NCBI GenBank assembly: GCA_033026295.1
Contig: CM065180.1
Span: 24,927,523 to 24,991,522, forward strand
Source of the DNA: Channa striata
Lineage: Eukaryota; Chordata; Actinopteri; Anabantiformes; Channidae
Reading direction: 5' to 3'
Length of the DNA stretch: 64,000 nucleotides
In this document: positions 1 through 11,874 of the stretch, piece by piece
Layout: each line of letters starts with the position of its first letter
How positions within the stretch are numbered: position 1 is the stretch's first letter
Translations under genes and position numbers: made by a program
The notes under the pieces: model-generated
Seen by the model: the letters and a program-made list of their open reading frames with translations, nothing else
Told to the model about the DNA's origin: nothing
The model's database searches: none

Positions 1-358
1 CAGGTTTGGAATTTTCTCCGCACTTCGCTGATAGTGGCTCCAGGAAAGTAGAAAGTTTTAGCTGATTTAAAGCGGACCTTTAACAATGGAGTTGTGGCAA
101 AATTTTCTCAAGCAGCTGTTCAAAGTAATGAAGTCAAAGTAGCGACTCTGTCGTCCCTCACCTACTTTCTGTCTTACACATCCTGTGTTTCTAGTTTTAC
201 CTCTACAATCATTATTGCATTACCCTAACCCACTCCATTTAAGCAGGCGGTCTACCTAAGATAAAGCTTCTTGGAGTATTGAAGCTTTTCATCAAATTGG
301 TTCACCCCAGGGCAAAGTGTCATAAGGTTTCGGTGGCTCTACTAGGTCGCCTACTTAG
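1..358. other. non-coding, nothing recognised
   Basis: I see no open frame with family features and no clear repeat in this stretch before the SINE-like element. Confidence 0.5.
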
Positions 359-550
359 GTGGCTGTAGCTCAGTTGGTAAGGCAGTCGTCCTTACCAAGA
401 CTGTGGTCAGCTGTTCCATACCTGGTCGAAGTGTCCTTGGGCAAGACACTGGACCCGAAGTTGCTCCAGGTGGGCCAGATGAGCCTCCTGCCTGGCAGCC
501 ATCGCCATCGTGTATGTGTACCAAATTACTCTGTAAGACACGAAATGTAA
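357..550 (+). repeat. tRNA-derived SINE-like repeat
   Basis: The left end carries an RNA polymerase III A-box-like stretch (TAGCTCAGTTGG) in a tRNA-like head. It is followed by a 'cttgggcaagacact' core that also occurs, diverged, in the elements at 11612 and 39530. No cloverleaf with a proper anticodon arm can be drawn, so this is a SINE relic rather than a tRNA gene. Confidence 0.55.
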
Positions 551-2160
551 ATCTACTGGGCAAAAAGAATCCAACAGGTTAGTGATGTTAGTGGTTTGCG
601 TAGAGTTTTTAAACTGAAGTAAATCTTCTTCACGTGTCAGTAAATGTGCTCCTGTATTAATACAAAGTGTATATTTCTGAGAGTGAAACCTTATGAAATT
701 ACGATGGTCGCAAAGTAAAGTGAAAATAATAAACTAGGGGTAATGTCCTTCTGTATCTTGGGAAAAACACTTTTATTAATTTTTGTTCAGAAGTCACACA
801 AACGCTCACTGTCTTATGTTCATTTAAGCTGCCTGCAGCTGTTGTTCCCACCACAGATTGATCTAACAGAATTAGGCGCTCAGACACAGCTGATGGGGCA
901 AACCAGATGCCGGGCGTTGTTGTTGTTCACTCTGTTGTTCTTAAGCTTCGAATGTGACATGTTTTTGTGTAAGTGCAGCTGATCCTTGTGACCACTCAGC
1001 CTCACTGCAGTGCTGGATGTTCAAAGTGCAGGACCATCAGCCCCCAGGTCTGAAATTGTTTCCAGAGTCCTGTGTCGGGTTTAGCTCGGGCAAGAAAACC
1101 ACTGACATTAGGCTTAGCGAGTTTGGATGTGTTTAAAAGCACTTGAACACACTGTGTCAATGACTTGCGTTACATTTTCCTCTGTTAAACCTGCTGCAGC
1201 TGCTTAAACACAACCTCTAGATGCTGTGATGAAACTGTAGTCACACAAACGGCATGTTGTACTGCGTACTCGTACTACATAGTTTATCTGAACATTAAAC
1301 AGGAACATTCTGGATGATCAGGTATTTGGACAGAGAAGACGTTGTCCAGCAACATTTAAGTGATGTGTTCAGAATCATACTGGCAACTCGCCCTTTACAT
1401 TACATGTCAACATGTCCTGATTATATTCATGTAATCTGGTTTAAATGATGTTTCTCCTAAAAGCAGAATCATATTTGCAATGTTTTTAGGGAGGAAATTA
1501 CATTTTAGAGACGGGACCGGTCAGAACCACTGAGCAGGTGTTTTTGGACTCACACAGAACCGGGCCAGTTAAACTTTCTCCAGTGCATGTGTTGACCAGT
1601 AACTCAGGTGTGTTACAGGAAACCACAGGTATAATAAAACTTTTACAAAACAAACCAGTTCAACAATATGTTTTAATATCCGTCATACATTGTCATAGTG
1701 TCTGTGAATGAGTTTTGTCTCATGAACAGATTATGATCACACACTAATAAATTTCACGTAATTGACTCATTCTTTTATTTATATTTTAGTGCCTTTTATA
1801 AAGGAAAGTGAATACAAATATATGGTATATACCAGTAAACATTATCAATTTAACATCTTAATCTTTTATGTCTCTGCTAAAGTGACTCGAGTGACAGACT
1901 CACTGAACAGAGATATTCTCTTCTAAATATGTTTGAGGCTCACCTTACCGACCGATTTCTGCTGATTACTAATTTTATTGGCTTCTGATTTATTGTCATC
2001 TGACAGCAGTTTTAGAGCAGAAGACTGGGACTGAGTCTTACATTAGCATAAGTTGTTTTATTAGAGTTCATTAGAGTTAAAGTCTATGTGGACGTGGACT
2101 AACATTGTCACAGAACTGCTGATATATTATTTTAGTGTCTCACGTGAGACAAGTTTGGAG
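551..2160. other. non-coding, upstream of the array
   Basis: No supported gene. Around 1560-1660 there is a stretch ('agtaactcaggtgtgttacagg') that recurs in diverged form near 4905, 6318 and 9165. That indicates the intergenic DNA was duplicated together with the genes of the array. The short open frames here lack any domain signal. Confidence 0.5.
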
Positions 2161-2370
2161 ATTTGGGGGAAATCCTGCGGTAAATTTTAGACAGTTTCTC
2201 TTTCACTTGAACTTTTATTACATCTGAGATCGGCCAATAGAAAAGCAGGAACAGATAACAGGACTGTAATGATCCTCCTCCTGTTTTCTAAACGATAAAA
2301 GCTGCTGATGAACTCATTATTTGTACGTATTTTCTCTACAAACTCACCTGTGATGATCTGAAACAGGGAA
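2160..2370 (+). promoter_or_regulatory. promoter 1 with kappaB-like site, ISRE, CCAAT and TATA-like boxes
   Basis: In order: a kappaB-like GGGGAAATCC (2166-2175), a perfect match to the ISRE consensus AGTTTCNNTTTCNY (AGTTTCTCTTTCAC, 2193-2206), an inverted-repeat-free CCAAT box (2234-2238) and a TATA-like GATAAAAG (2294-2301). The same module recurs upstream of the other copies. Binding by interferon-regulated factors is inferred from sequence only. The usual 'gaaacagGTAAG' donor that ends exon 1 in sister promoters is changed here to 'gaaacagggaag', so exon 1 must end elsewhere. Confidence 0.65.
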
Positions 2371-2735
2371 GATGAGACAACTCACACACTGAAAACTTTA
2401 TTTTCATCGGTTGCAACAGATTCTTGATAAACGTCTTTAGCACTGGATGCTCGTAGCTTCCCAGTACTCAGCAGACCCAGTTTTCGAGGCTCTGTGGAGA
2501 CATCTACACGTGAGTCACTGTCCCACTGACCATCGTGTGTGTTGTTAGTGACCCATGAAGCTCTGTCCTTTACTGCTCGAGCTTCTGCTTTATTCTGCTT
2601 CTCTGCTTTGTTGATGGGTTTGAAAGGATCAGGGACGTTGATGATCTTGGTTATTTTTATTCTTTTTCAGCATTTCAGAAAGAAGACGGGGACTCATTAT
2701 CACCTGTGGAAATCTTAGTCTGAAAGAGTGAAGTC

Positions 2736-3860
2736 ATGGCTGCTTCACAGGACATTCTGTGAGTCTGTGAATATGAACAAAGTAAAAAAGCTTAAGAGCA
2801 ATTGGGTGAAAGGTTTCTTCAGAGTGTTCAAACATCTGAAACATGGCTGAGGTTCAGAGCGGTGATTGTTGATGAAACTGATGTTTTTAGATGTTGTTTT
2901 AAGGTCATTGTTGGGAAATATGATTCTGACTTTAGTTAAATTGTCATTCTTCTGTATTCTGTTTCCTTCTATAGACGGGTCCTTAACTTGTCAGCCTTTA
3001 ATAAAGACTGTCTTACAAGAAAGACATTATTACAGACTGCAGTAGAAAACTGCAGAGAAGAGACAGTTCTGCAGTGGCTGAGAGAAAACTCTAAGAAGGA
3101 GACTTTCTCCAAACTTGTGGACATGTTTGATTATTTTCAAAAACACATTGATGAGGAAGAAAAGAAGAATCACAGCAACAGTGTTGACATCACCTTTATG
3201 GCACATGGATCAATCAGTCTCCCCATGATCCCAGCCTGCTGTCTGCTGCCTCTGTCCTCCATCACAGACGTGCTCCTTCATGCTCCCTGGAACTGTGTCA
3301 TTTTAGGGGACGTCACATATGGTGTCGCTACAGGGAAAATTCAACCTCAGCACAGAAAGTTTTACTGCAGCAAAAAAGACAGCTGTCAAATTCCTGATGA
3401 AAAGCATCTACCCACCAACCTGCCCGACTACTGGAACTCAATGAGGAGAGCTGGAGGACAGAAGGTCCCAACCATCACGCTCAGTCCTGTGAAACCACCA
3501 GAGGACGGTTTCTGGAAAAGATACGAGTCTCTCAAAGAAAAACATGGTCCACCAGGAAGAAACCACATCATCATCCCCTTCATCGTCCCAGGAAACACAA
3601 GTCAAAGTGTCCTGCTCTGTGTGGTCACCTTAGCCCTGTCCCTGGTTCTCCTCAAGTCCAGGTTCAAAGCCACCGTCCATCTCTGTGCCTGTCTGAGTAA
3701 AAGTTCTGCAGAAACCAAACTTGATAAAGACCATCTGCAGCAGCAGTACAGCTACGCCATCGACAACACAGGAATGAAAGTTTCAGCAGACATGTTCAGT
3801 TCTGCATCAACTACAGTACAAAAGGAAACACCTGCCCAAAATGGCTGCAAAGTAGTTTAA
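2736..3860 (+). CDS. short family member: C-terminal domain without ApoL part (gene A)
   Basis: Spliced gene. Exon 2671-2758 (ATG at 2736, donor gtgagt) joins in phase to 2975-3860 (acceptor tctatag), predicting 302 residues. Residues about 28-75 are a charged helical segment with a conserved ENC-REET-QWLRENS block. Then comes the domain seen in all copies: a hydrophobic strand ending AHG (His85), PMIPACC, a PWNC motif, YGVATGK, LPDYWN, a Trp/Pro-rich stretch, a hydrophobic VVTLALSLVLL run and a strand ending in Ala-Cys (Cys247). The first coding exon is homologous to the ApoL-end exon of the 21675 gene, but that frame is closed by a stop, so translation appears to restart at a new ATG. A polyadenylation signal lies at 4417. 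Function unknown; the promoter suggests interferon induction. No signal peptide is seen, so the product is probably cytosolic. Confidence 0.72.
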
Positions 3861-6660
3861 CAATGTTTTTACATCCTAAAGACATGTTTGCAGCTCAGTT
3901 AGTAACAGATAAAGCTGCAGCTGGACAGTGATTGACAGTGTCTCGAACTCTAACTGACTCAGTCTGATCATGACAGTTTGAAATGTATAGACTTCATCGG
4001 CAGCTCAGAGATGATGACCCCCAACAATTTTCTGGGATAAAATCAGTTTGACACTGGTTCAGTGTCTGATAACAAAAACTATCAGCAGAAAAACTCATCA
4101 TCAGGGAATTGATTCCTGTTAATGCTAAATTAAATAATGGTAAATGTCATTGTTTATATGTGAGTAATCACATAATTAATCAATAATCAGTCAGTTCATT
4201 CTCCACTTTATTGTAACTGCACTTTGTCTGTAATTGCATTAATTGTTTTCATCATCACATCATCATCTCTGAAAATTTGATCATCAATATCATTATTTCT
4301 TTTATTGTATTTTGTTGTTTTTTGGTTGCACACTACAGCTCAATCATAAAAAGATGATTTTGAAACACTAAAGACCTTTGCTCATAGTGTCAGTGCCTAA
4401 CTAAAATGTATTTTCTAATAAATCCAGACATTTATTATGCTGACCAGTGACAGACACAGATCCATTATTTTTGAAGTTCTTCGTGATCTTCATATTTTCC
4501 TGTTAAACCTTTGTATTTATAGGAAGGGTCAACATCTGATCTCGGTCATTGTCACGGTGTTAACACCTTAACATCCCAACATAAGTTAAATACCTGAGAC
4601 TCTCCACCAATCAGAACTGAAGAAGTCTTCTGTCACCTGCTGAGACTTTGACTTTCTCTTTGTCTGCCCTGTGGTGGTCAGTTGAGTCATGAGTGGGAGC
4701 TGTGTGGTAAAGAGGCTCCAAAGACCAGCATCAGTTTTCTCTTCCAATTGTCACTGCAGTTACAGCCTCACGAAGCTGCTGACGAGGTTGTAACCTCTCA
4801 TTCTGTTCACATGCTCATTAGTAGTTCACATGCAGGCAAAATGTCTCCAGTTAAATTCTCCTAAAGCTGCCGCCTTTGGTCTCTGCATGTGTTAAAGTGT
4901 GAAAGTGACAACAACGCGGGTGGTTTTACAGGAAATGTCAGGTTTTTTTTAAAGTGCTCAGCAGGTCAGTTTATTTTTACGAACCAAACCTGTTCTACCA
5001 GCTGATTCTGTTTTGTGAGTGAGTAAATGAACACCTGGCATCAGGTGAGTGTCACTGATTCTGACCTTTAGTAGCCCTGTGCTGTGTCTGCTGAAAAGAC
5101 GTCCACACACTGACTCACTGACTGTTAGTGGACCCTTTGCTCTGACACTCTGACAAGTGGAGAAAACTAGTTATGGTTTTTAGTTTACCTCAGAGAATCT
5201 ATTTGCTACAACTCAACTTTCTAAATGAACCCTTAACAAATGTATTTATATATCGTGTCCCAGATTAATATGGGATGCTTTGAAGAGGTCCTGGGAGTTT
5301 ACAACAAGGTGTGAAAAAACACAAGGCTGAGCTAAAGACAATCAAAACAGATGATTTAATGAAATTGTGTTTCACTCACAGGTTATAATACTGTGCGCCA
5401 TCGCTACAGAAAGTATTCCGACTACTTCACTTGATGTACACTTCTCATTGTCAGTTAAACATACAAAAGTCAAAGAGTGTATATCAAGTGAGTTTTTTAG
5501 TAGAGCTCTGGAATTAGAGCTCTACTAATTAAAGACGGATATGCTGGCATTGAAGACTGCAGATCATACCTGCTAACCCCAAACAGGTAGTGAGGATGTG
5601 CTGGTAACGTCTGGGTGAGGCCCCTGTCCATCGGATCTTAAACTCCCACCTTCTGAAGAATTTGCCCTGGAAATGGAGTGAAATCCAAGTGAACCTTGTT
5701 TAAAGTCTCAGCGGCAACCTGAGGACCCACTGACACAGGACACATCATCGGATGGTGGAAGTAGCTCTTTGAGGAACTCAAAATTAAAAAAGGCACAAAT
5801 TACCAGGTGAGGTTGAGATTCACCCTGAGCGTGAGGTGCTGGGGCCATTGTTACGAGTCATCTGGTCCTTGTATAACCCCAGTGAGAGTTGTGTTTGCAT
5901 TCTCGGTAAGAAGTCAAATGCGTATCCAGTTGGTGCACTGGGACGTTTTGCAATAAAGGGTGAAGTCTGAGTCCCATTGTAGACTCAGAACATGTTGGAG
6001 GGATTATATATCTCACCTGACTTTGGAATACCTGGAGGGAAGGTGGGAAGGTGAGCTATGTTTGTCATATGGAACAAAGTAGTTTTGATGCAGATATTAA
6101 AAGGTAGTCTGAAAATTATTCAGTTGAGACCCCCTGAAATTATAGTGATGTGATGCTAATGGTAAATATGGGGAAGGTGGAAAACCCCACTGGTTTGTCT
6201 GAATGTAGCAGTGATCGCCCACATCTCTCTGAATGGTGTAATCTGTAGCTTGTTAAACCTTTTGAGGTTTCAGTTTCTCGTCCCTACGTGTGTGTTGAAC
6301 AGCAGAAGCATATTAGTAACAGTAACTCAGGTGGTTTGCAGGAACTCTCAGGTACTTCATACCTGGCCAGTAGGTGAGTGAGGATTTCTTTCACACCTAC
6401 AACACTAATAAGGTCAAATGTCCTATTACAAAACAAAACCTGCTTTGCAAGAGGATTCCGTTTTTATCACTGTTCCAACTTTATGACCTCTCATCAGATA
6501 AAACTCTGGTGTCACAAGTGTCCGCTTCTGTTGTTTCTGGTCTTTTGTAGTTTTGGGCCTTGTGAAAAATCTCCAAAGATGCACTGACTTACTGAATAGA
6601 AGACGATCACGGTGCTAACATGGCTTTAAACTCTTATTTGTTGTAACTTCTTTATTATGT
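3861..6660. other. 3' UTR of gene A and degenerate intergenic DNA
   Basis: It begins with the likely 3' untranslated region of gene A (AATAAA at 4417-4422). Beyond that I see no gene. Stretches at about 4850-5010 and 6240-6480 resemble the intergenic DNA upstream of the other copies. The part at 5250-6000 has low similarity to old coding or transposon sequence but no open frame. A perfect hairpin lies at 5497-5528. Confidence 0.5.
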
Positions 6661-6676
6661 CACATGAGTGAGTTTT

Positions 6677-6850
6677 GGAGATTGTAGGATTTCCTACAAT
6701 CTCCAAGGTTGGACCACAGTAGTTTCTCTTTCATTTTGTTTGCATTACCGAACTGTGAATAAGGAAGATCTGGAGCAGGTAACAGGACTGTAATGCTCCT
6801 CCTCCCGGTTCCAGCTCAATAAAAGCCACAAAAGCATATCAGACATTAAT
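6677..6850 (+). promoter_or_regulatory. promoter 2 with palindrome and ISRE
   Basis: A perfect inverted repeat (13-bp arms GGAGATTGTAGGA and its complement, 2-bp spacer, 6677-6704) takes the place of the kappaB-like site of the sister promoters. It is followed by an ISRE match AGTTTCTCTTTCAT (6721-6734) and a TATA-like AATAAAAG (6818-6825). It drives, or once drove, the pseudogene at 7024. Confidence 0.6.
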
Positions 6851-7023
6851 ATTCATTCTACAAACTAACGCGTGACAATCTGAATCGGGTAATATGAGAC
6901 AACCAAGTCACATTTGGTCTTCATTATCTCACTCTCCACATTTACTTTAGCATGTTACAATGTGTAATTTCATGTTCTCATATTTTATTTTCAGCTCCTA
7001 AGCTGATTATTAAATTTGAAAGA

Positions 7024-8248
7024 ATGAACAACTGTAAAACAAAAACCATCTGGACTCCAGGAGAGATGGCTGAAGTGATTCAGGAAACTTTAGAAGAGTT
7101 GCAGAAAGGAATGGAAGGACTACGGTGAGTGTCTATAAATAAAGATGAAGGCTGAAAGTTTCTCTACCTTGAACATTTGGAACATGCTGAGATCTAGAAA
7201 AGCGGCTCTAATACAGAACAACATTTAACCACATTAATTTTAAAATGTGACTGTTTAAAATAAAACATTAACATGTCTTTTTGAAATTCTTCTTACAGAA
7301 TGGCACTTGAAGGATTTGTAATTGGTATGCTCCTGGAACACACGAGAACACACGACGGCATTAAGCAAGATATTTTTAGAGGCTGCATTGAACAACTGTC
7401 AAGATGAAGCTGCTCGACAGTGGCTGAGAGAAAACTCGGAATCTTTCTCTCAACTCTCCGACATGTTTCTGTTCCTGAAGAAACACATTGATAAGGAAGA
7501 AAAGAAGAATCACAGCAACGATGTCGACATCACATTTCTGGCTCATGGATCAATCAGGCTCCCCATGATCCCAGCCTGCTGCCTCTGTCCTCTATCACAG
7601 ACGTGCTCCTGTATTCTCCCTGGAACTGTGTCACTACAGCTGATGTAATGTACGGTGTTGCGGCCGGACAAATTATGCCCCAGCACAGAGATTTTTCTTG
7701 TGACAAAAGAATAGGTTGTCAAATTTCTACTGAAAACCATCAGCCCACAAACCTTCCCAACCACTGGAACTCAATGAGGGAAGCCACAGGATGGGAAATC
7801 CCAACCATCATGGTTTCTCCTCTTAACACAAATGATGGTGTTTGGGAAAGACACGAGTTTCTCACAAAAAGACATGGTTCACCAGGAAGAAATCGCAACA
7901 TTATCCCATTCGTCCCCGCAGAACACAGAAGTCAAAGTGTCCCGTTCTTCGTCGTCACCTTGGCCCTGTCTCTGGTTCTCCTCAAGTCCAGGTTTAAAGC
8001 CACTGTGCACCTTGCTGCCTGTCTGGGGGGATCGGTCTGCTGAACTGAGGCATTATGGGAACTATCTGCAGCAGCAGTACAGCTATGCCATCTACAACAC
8101 GTTAATGTCAGTTTCAGACAATACGTACAGTGGAATCTGGGCAGGGTTGTTCAAAAGATTGTTTGGTTACCGTTCTCCAACTGTTTGTGTTCTGAATGGT
8201 TCTACTCTGTTCTTTCTTACTTTTCCTTCACTCATACGCACTAATTAA
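7024..8248 (+). pseudogene. frameshifted family member (gene B)
   Basis: Two exon-like blocks: about 6995-7124 (ATG at 7024, donor gtgagt) and from 7299 (acceptor cttacag) to about 8248. Compared with gene A the reading frame is broken three times. There is one shift between 7299 and about 7370, before the conserved NNCQDEAARQWL block. A 7-bp loss near 7580 falls in the PACC region. Another shift near 8025 lies in a run of G after the Ala-Cys strand. The His-Gly, PWNC, YGVA and Ala-Cys motifs all survive in their separate frames, so decay is recent. No single protein of normal length can be read; a short truncated product cannot be excluded. Confidence 0.75.
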
Positions 8249-9530
8249 TTAATGAATGGCCAGACAAAGCCAGTTGCCCTGCACTCGTTCCTTGTTGGTT
8301 CTTTTGATTTTTTGCGTGTCAAAAGTGCAGAAATCAAACTCTATGGCAGTTTTTGAAAGGTGCCAATAGGCCACGAAAAACCAGAGTTAATATAAAATAT
8401 TTGTGTGTTCAACTGAGCAAATAATGAAGCCTTTAGCGATGCTTCAAATATAATAACAGCCACTACTATCTAATCACTTAGCAACACACACTCTGTCACA
8501 CACACATCACTACACATCTTATTCATATGTCTTTTCTTAATAACTGAAGTGCCTCCCAACCCAAATACATAACCAGTTACTTTATCTGTAACACATATTC
8601 AGCAGTGTGCAGCAGTAATTGTGTATCGTATATTCTATTACATTTGCTAACCTGTTCCTCTTTAAAGTTGGCATATCTGTTGGTAAAGTAGATTGCCTAC
8701 ATTTCTACATGTAATATTTACTACTATATGAAACATATAAATAATACTCATAGATAACAGAAAAAGTTACAAAAACATTTTGCTTAGAAAAAAAGGAGAC
8801 TTGGATTCTTACAGTTTATACCCTATTGCTAGTGAAACACAAAAATATAAGTAAAATCTCCAACTCTGAGGTCTGACCATCAGTTAAAAGTATTGTGATG
8901 TGCAGAATGGAAATATTAATAAAACATATCATGGAAAAGTTGAGCTGAGTTGGCGTGCCTGCTGCAACTAAACTAGAGTTGAATGATGAAACTGAAGCGT
9001 TGTGCAAATGTGAGATACAAAACCAATTACACAAATGTTACTTCCAATGTGTGGAGTGGTGTGCTCTGCCCCCCTGAGCATCTGCCCATGTTGCACATGC
9101 CTGAATCCATTTCCGGGTTAAAATCTCCTGAAGCTGCAGATTCTGGTCTCTGCTCATATTGGACAGTAACAATAACTCAGGTGTTTTACAGGAAATCAGG
9201 CGTACAGAGCAGCTGTGGGGATTTCTGTGAGGACTGATTTTTAGAAATCAAGCATGTTGGATTTAATATCAGTGATAGAAAATTACTCACACAATTTCTC
9301 CGTCAATTGTATATACAGCACACAGTTACCACTTGTTTGTGATTATTTTCTGATTTATATTTCAGCTTCTTTTATTTAGAAACAGACAAGAGTCTGTAGA
9401 ATATGTTTAAAATAAAATACTGTATTTGAACAGAGATAATAGAGTTCATAAAAAAGAAAAAGAAATTAAACACGTGTCTCACAGAGCTGCTTACATGTCA
9501 AATGTATTATTTTATTGTCTTGTGAGATGT
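8249..9530. other. non-coding between copies
   Basis: AT-rich sequence without a supported gene. About 9110-9210 resembles the upstream flanks of the other family copies (the 'aataactcaggtgttttacagg' segment). Confidence 0.5.
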
Positions 9531-9540
9531 GTTTGGAGAT

Positions 9541-9739
9541 GTGGGGGAAATCCTAGAGCACATAGTTTCTCTTTCAGTTTGTCTTTTACACACCAGAGGG
9601 ACAATGAGCCAATAGAAAAGCAGGAGCTGGTGACAGAGCTGTGATATTCCTGCTGTTTCCCCAAACGAGAAAAGCTGCAGTTGAACCGTTTAGCTCGTTA
9701 TATTTTCTCTACAAACTTACCTGTGATGATCTGAAACAG
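9541..9739 (+). promoter_or_regulatory. promoter 3 and non-coding exon 1
   Basis: It contains a kappaB-like GGGGAAATCC (9544-9553), an ISRE with a mismatch only at the last position (9564-9577) and a CCAAT box (9609-9613). An exon-1 end with an intact donor, 'gaaacagGTAAGAG' (exon ends 9739), follows. The layout is that of promoter 1. The only exon found close downstream is the orphan at 11096-11200. Confidence 0.6.
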
Positions 9740-10309
9740 GTAAGAGCTAAATGTGCCACTGTAAGTCAAAGCCACAAACATAATGTGGACTTGAAACTTA
9801 TTTAAGTCAGGTTTTAGTTATTTCGTTACTAGGTGACTTTCCATGCTCATCTTTATCTTGTATTTGCTATATTTGGATGGGAATTTATGTGATATTATTA
9901 TTCTTGCTATCCTTGCAAGAGCTTTGTTGTATACAGTTACCATGGCTACAGGTGTTGTTCTCGTCTGTCCGTAGATTAGTGGAAAAGTCTCGGTAAAGAA
10001 AACTTTCTCGGGTAATCTGGGAATTAATTGAAAATAGCACGTGACTTTGATGCCCTTAAAAATGTATTTTTTCTGAATCAGATTTTGATGACAGTAGCAG
10101 TCACCGGCCTGTCTAAGAGGAACCCTTCCCCGGCATGATTCAGTGTAAACTATCAGGTCTAATGAAAGAATCAAAATGACGACGAGGTAGAAAAGAGAAG
10201 AAAACGATAATTAAGTTAGCAGAGCAGCCAAACGTGTCCAGCCCCTAGTACAAAGTCGAGATTATGATTATGAGGATAATGTCAAATGGAGATTTTCTCC
10301 ATTGCTGTA

Positions 10310-10545
10310 AGCCATCAGAGTACAATGAATCACTGCAGTGATGCACAATGTGTGATTACACAGTGTGTAATGTTGTGCAATTAACCAGGAGATGAACAAT
10401 ATTCATCTGTTATCTTTTGTCCACTGTTAATATGTATATATGCAGATCATGAGTTTGATACCTTGTTTGCACAGTTGTTCCTATTGCTGCTGTAACACAA
10501 GAGTTTCCCCACTTTGGGTTTCAGAAAATCATATCGTTGTCAAAT
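10310..10545 (+). repeat. degenerate LINE 3' end
   Basis: The stretch 'actgcagtgatgcacaatgtg...' through 'gtttccccactttggg' matches, in diverged form, the LINE 3' end seen at about 53795-54030 in this window. No open frame is left. Confidence 0.45.
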
Positions 10546-10698
10546 CATATTGTTTTCAGCAGCAGACATTATATCCTATTCCTCCCTTAAATCGTGATAA
10601 ACGTAAATTTAATAACTCACACTGTGGTCAATGGTGTATATGCTAAACATGTGTAACTCCCCTACACTGAGCGGTCCGACATCTAATGTCGCAGCTCT

Positions 10699-10778
10699 CT
10701 GATTGGCTGGAGGAACAGGAATGTGATTGGCTGATACACGTGTGGATTTTTTCCCCCACCTCATCCAAAAATATAGGA
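10699..10778 (+). promoter_or_regulatory. promoter-like cluster (two inverted CCAAT boxes, E-box, TATA-like)
   Basis: Two copies of GATTGGCTG (10701-10709 and 10725-10733), a CACGTG E-box (10737-10742) and an AAAAATATA stretch (10767-10774) lie in promoter-like order, about 320 bp before the orphan exon at 11096. This differs from the ISRE promoters. Promoter activity is inferred. Confidence 0.35.
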
Positions 10779-11095
10779 GTCTGTTTGAGAGGATTTGTGT
10801 CGACACAATGAGATCAACAAATCTACCACTTGAAATTTACAAAATAATAAATTAATTGCAAACAAGAATTGTACTTTAGAAAATTATTTTGTGCACACAA
10901 ATATACAAATGTGAATTTGATGTTTGTGTGTATCTGCCAAATGGAAATTAGTCATTGGCTAAATCTGCTGTGCAGCATCTCATTTTATGAATTAAAAGTT
11001 TGTCCGGCTGTCAGTGAATGCTGATTCATTATCAGGAGGATTTTTCCAAAACAGATCATCTGCACTTTAAACTTCTGTAAATGTTTTTGTGTTAG

Positions 11096-11200
11096 GTTGT
11101 AGGAGAAGACCTGGACTTGATTATCCTTGACCTGATTGAAGCTGAAACCGAAGAGTTGAAGAGACAAGACTGAAGATATGTCCACTTTACAAGAAAATCA
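11096..11200 (+). pseudogene. orphan second exon of a family member
   Basis: It is flanked by an acceptor (gtgttag) and a donor (gtgagt). It resembles the first coding exon of gene A: an ATG (11178-11180) lies exactly 23 nt before the donor, in the same phase, and the frame before it is closed by a stop. No domain exon follows before the next promoter. It is therefore either a relic or an alternative first coding exon spliced to 13955, to which it would join in phase. Confidence 0.5.
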
Positions 11201-11611
11201 GTGAGTCTCTGAAAACATCTTCGAAAAATTATTTTCCTGCAACTAAACAGTTTTTAGGGAAACAAGTAGAAATTATTCGAAATGTTTATTATTATATTAA
11301 GGATATGTTAACTGATAACATCAAAGACAGTATTGATATGTTGATACTGAACATTTTACAAGGAAATCCAGCTCATTCTTACTTCCAGGGTTAAAAATAC
11401 ACTTCAGCTCCCTAAACATACTGTCGTTGCATCTGTATGAAATGCATTAAGATGTCAACATTTGATGTTGTGCAGTGCGGTCGTATTTGAAACCAAAACC
11501 AGTTCGAAGACTCATTAACGTTAAACACATGTTCATTAATTGAAGGAACTAAGTGTTTTATATTGTTAGTGCACAGATTGTTTTATCTATAAAACTTCTT
11601 CTGTGACAGAA

Positions 11612-11852
11612 TGTTCTGGTAGCTCAATTAGTAGAGCAGCTGCATTGTAAAATGGATAATGCAGGATCAAATACAGGTGTGGGAAATCCCAGCCTATCCG
11701 ACAGGTGTGTCTGCACAAGACACCCAGTGCTAGCTCCCTGGGTGCTGGCTGTAGCAGCCCACCAGATGGATGGGTCAAATGCAGAGGACTTATTTTACTA
11801 TAACATGTATGTGCAAATGTATCTGTGCTTCAAGTGATGAATAAAGGTTGTT
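11612..11852 (+). repeat. tRNA-derived SINE-like repeat
   Basis: An A-box-like head (TAGCTCAATTAG) and a B-box-like 'ggatcaaata' are followed by the body shared with 39530-39770 ('gggtcaaatgcagaggac', 'tgatgaataaagg'). Not a tRNA gene. Confidence 0.6.
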
Positions 11853-11874
11853 CTTCTGTTGAGACAGAGAATTT

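Noticed and set aside
359..432. tRNA gene
   Set aside because: Only the A-box half is tRNA-like; no foldable anticodon and acceptor stems, and the downstream core is shared with SINE-like repeats.
3600..3700. Transmembrane helix in the novel domain (VVTLALSLVLL)
   Set aside because: The run is only about 11-13 residues and is followed directly by basic residues and another strand ending in Ala-Cys; a buried core element is more likely, though not proven.
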